Shown here one piece after another: positions 5,168-6,353 of a stretch of 6,353 nt of DNA (its first letter is position 1; every line of letters begins with the position of its first letter). The position numbers and the translations under genes are program-made. The notes beneath the pieces were generated by a model. That model made no database searches. It was not told the origin of the DNA and saw only the letters and a list, made by a program, of their open reading frames with translations. Source of the DNA: Acidimicrobiia bacterium (lineage in GTDB: Bacteria > Actinomycetota > Acidimicrobiia > Spongiisociales > ZC4RG35); contig QIDW01000100.1 of NCBI GenBank assembly GCA_003230435.1, forward strand, positions 1 through 6,353, given 5' to 3'.

Positions 5168-5623
5168 TCAGAGTGAGCGTGTGAGCTCCGCCGTCAACTC
5201 CTCGAGAATCCAGCCGAGGTAGTCGAGGACCCTTCGACCATCCTCTTCGAGACTGTCGTGATCCTCCTCAACTTCCAGACCCAAACGAGCTCCAAGCGTG
5301 AGACGCGCCTCGTTGATGACACGCAACAATGAATCGGCTTCCTCGTCGCTGAGGACCGTTGAGTCATCACTTTGGACAACCTTCCGAAAGACTTCACGGT
5401 CGGATTGGCGAGCCGCGGCCAAGTCCGAGCCCATCAGACGCCACCACTCCTCGTTGGACTCGGGATCATCGAGATAGACAGGAACGTTGAGTCTGGTGGC
5501 GGCCGGGTCAACACCCACCTCTCCAATTCCAGCAAGAAGTGGCAGAACGTCGGCAAGGAAAACTCGTTCCTCCGGACCGAACGAAACCGCGATCCCCTTG
5601 CGTGTTGTCTTGAAGTGACTCAC
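5168..5623 (-). CDS. DUF2017 family protein (ClpS-associated, actinobacterial)
   Basis: 151 residues from the GTG at 5623. DUF2017 proteins are found in actinobacteria, almost always next to clpS; no molecular function is established. Matches: the basic start FKTTRKGIAVSFGPEERVFL (4-23); an acidic centre with RLNVPVYLDDPESNEEWWRLMGSDL (44-68), where the YxDDPExxxEW block is a family mark; and the helical C-terminus INEARLTLGARLGLEVEED (103-121) and YLGWILEELTAELTRSL (135-151). It is cytoplasmic, strongly acidic, and has no signal or membrane segment. The longest frame begins at an ATG at 5641, but the family N-terminus and the GTGA overlap with the clpS stop codon (5620-5623) point to GTG 5623 with translational coupling. 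Genetic linkage suggests a part in ClpS-dependent proteolysis, perhaps as a co-adaptor or regulator; this is inference. Confidence 0.87.
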   Translation of the reverse strand: MSHFKTTRKGIAVSFGPEERVFLADVLPLLAGIGEVGVDPAATRLNVPVYLDDPESNEEWWRLMGSDLAAARQSDREVFRKVVQSDDSTVLSDEEADSLLRVINEARLTLGARLGLEVEEDHDSLEEDGRRVLDYLGWILEELTAELTRSL

Positions 5624-5928
5624 TTCTCGATGGTCGCCCATAGACCGTGGTTATGGAGTCGGAAACAATCGATCTCAGCCCTTTCGCGTGGGCCATCTGA
5701 GACGATCGCCCTCCCCTCGTGATGCACCTGCAACATGAGTTCCGTCGCCTTGGCCTCGTTATGGCCGAAGAGCTTGCGAAACACATAAACCACATAACCC
5801 ATTGTGTTCACCGGGTCGTTCCAGACCACCACTTGCCATGGACGATCGATATCGATTTCTTCGTCGGTGTCGGGGACGATCACCGGGGTCGGCTGTGCTG
5901 GCATTTCTCTGGCCATCGTACGCATCAT
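5620..5928 (-). CDS. clpS: ClpS, N-degron adaptor of the Clp protease
   Basis: Cytoplasmic adaptor that captures proteins with destabilising N-terminal residues (Leu, Phe, Tyr, Trp) and delivers them to the Clp unfoldase, ClpC1 in actinobacteria. The core begins at DRPWQVVVWNDPVNTMGYVVYVF. In the 102-residue form, the pocket residues known from E. coli ClpS are all present: N37 and D38 (binding the free amino group), M43 (gatekeeper-type position), M65 and H69 in the LMLQVHHEGRA block (64-74), followed by the family ending HNHGLWATIEK. The start is uncertain. In-frame ATGs lie at 5985, 5928, 5925, 5916 and 5904, none with a clear SD; 5928 or 5904 fit the short, variable N-terminal arm of actinobacterial ClpS, while 5985 would overlap the upstream gene by 34 bp. 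The stop codon overlaps the GTG of DUF2017 (GTGA), so the two are translated together. Confidence 0.95.
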   Translation of the reverse strand: MMRTMAREMPAQPTPVIVPDTDEEIDIDRPWQVVVWNDPVNTMGYVVYVFRKLFGHNEAKATELMLQVHHEGRAIVSDGPRERAEIDCFRLHNHGLWATIEK

Positions 5929-5951
5929 CGAGGATGTCAGATAGCTGAGCT

Positions 5952-6353
5952 TCAGCCCTCCTTGATGGCCAATCGTGGGCTGCATGCGTCTACGGCATCG
6001 GAGAGGGCGGGGTCGGCGTATGGGATCTCGGCAGGCGGATAGGGACCGCCGATCCCGTTGTACTCCGGTATCGGGTCAGGAAACTCGGGCACACCCTGTG
6101 ACCTGACGCATTGGCTGAAGTCCTTCAGAAGGTCGACCACGGCCGAAGCCAGGATCGGTGTCTGGGTCAACTCCAGTGCTCCACTCCCAAGATGCTCCGA
6201 GCATGCCGACAACGCGCTGACCGAGTCGGGGTCCGAGAAGTCGATTTCTCGCATGACCAACTCGAGTCGCGGTCTTCCCTGGGCGTCCAGAACGATCGGT
6301 TCGATATCAATGCCACTCGCAACCAGGCAGTTGTAGAACATCTCGGTGGCTTC
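5952..6353 (-). CDS. secreted/lipoprotein-like protein of unknown function, two divergent repeats (5' end outside window)
   Basis: 133 residues are visible; the frame is open through the right edge (E-A-T-E before M at 6341), so the real start and any signal peptide lie outside. Two copies of one pattern are visible: MFYNCLVASGIDIEP ... DPDSVSALSACSEHLG, then FSQCVRSQGVPEFPDP ... ADPALSDAVDACSPRL. Each has an early Cys followed by a SxG[IV] step, a proline/aspartate-rich middle, and a closing A..AC motif, so the two cysteines of a unit could form a disulfide. This pattern recurs in actinobacterial exported lipoproteins of unknown role ('CMRSHGVPNFPDP...AC' type). No enzyme motif is visible. 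The last codons (KEG) contain AAGGAGG, but no start codon lies at SD distance. It precedes clpS by about 23 bp and could share its transcript, though a functional link is doubtful. Confidence 0.75.
   Translation of the reverse strand, partial: EATEMFYNCLVASGIDIEPIVLDAQGRPRLELVMREIDFSDPDSVSALSACSEHLGSGALELTQTPILASAVVDLLKDFSQCVRSQGVPEFPDPIPEYNGIGGPYPPAEIPYADPALSDAVDACSPRLAIKEG

Noticed and set aside
5956..5963. AAGGAGG on the minus strand as the ribosome binding site of clpS
   Set aside because: No ATG, GTG or TTG lies within SD distance; the nearest in-frame ATG (5928) is 27 bases away. The motif is explained by the Lys-Glu-Gly codons ending the upstream gene.
1..6353. CRISPR array, tRNA/rRNA genes, insertion sequence, riboswitch or defence system
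   Set aside because: No regularly spaced repeats, no cloverleaf or conserved RNA stretch, no transposase, nuclease or toxin-antitoxin motif was found on either strand, and there is no gene-free stretch longer than about 70 bases.

Overview
The window looks like ordinary chromosome from an actinobacterium. The clearest lineage marks are a ClpS-DUF2017 gene pair and an XRE regulator followed by an HbhA-like Lys/Ala/Pro-tailed protein (the arrangement of Rv0474-Rv0475 in mycobacteria). The moderate-to-high GC and the mix of leaderless and Shine-Dalgarno starts fit an uncultured or less-studied high-GC lineage, possibly Acidimicrobiia-like. That placement is inference and cannot be proved from this sequence. 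I see no CRISPR array, insertion sequence, tRNA, rRNA or phage gene.

Left part, plus strand (1-2832): an M20D-type amidohydrolase, whose true start probably lies one base outside the window, is followed by a VIT1/CCC1-family membrane metal transporter with its own probable leaderless promoter. Next comes a small XRE regulator with a well-formed promoter (TTGCAA, 17 bp, TATGCT). A perfect 9-bp inverted repeat sits between the -35 and -10 boxes and runs over the -10, a classic autorepressor layout. The regulator is tightly coupled (3-bp gap, good SD) to a 165-residue helical protein with a basic AAKKP-type tail. A strong GC hairpin at 2852-2877 closes this transcript and probably serves both converging strands.

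Right part, minus strand (reading 6353 down to 2898), six genes in one direction: an exported-type protein of unknown function with two divergent 'C..[SA].G' repeats (5' end outside the window), ClpS (N-degron adaptor of ClpAP/ClpCP), DUF2017, a bacterial eRF1/Vms1-like protein with a C-terminal zinc ribbon, a MobA/MocA-like nucleotidyltransferase, and a DUF4332 helix-hairpin-helix protein. ClpS and DUF2017 overlap by a GTGA. DUF2017 is 57 bp from the eRF1-like gene, which has a GGAGGT SD.

Biologically the most suggestive unit is ClpS-DUF2017-eRF1-like, which places a protease adaptor next to a presumed ribosome or peptidyl-tRNA factor. The most concrete regulatory signal is the operator in front of the XRE gene. 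Three gene starts (3965, 5110, 5623) are placed inside the longest open frames because family N-termini, and at 5110 and 5623 also the SD or a 4-bp stop/start overlap, support the shorter forms.
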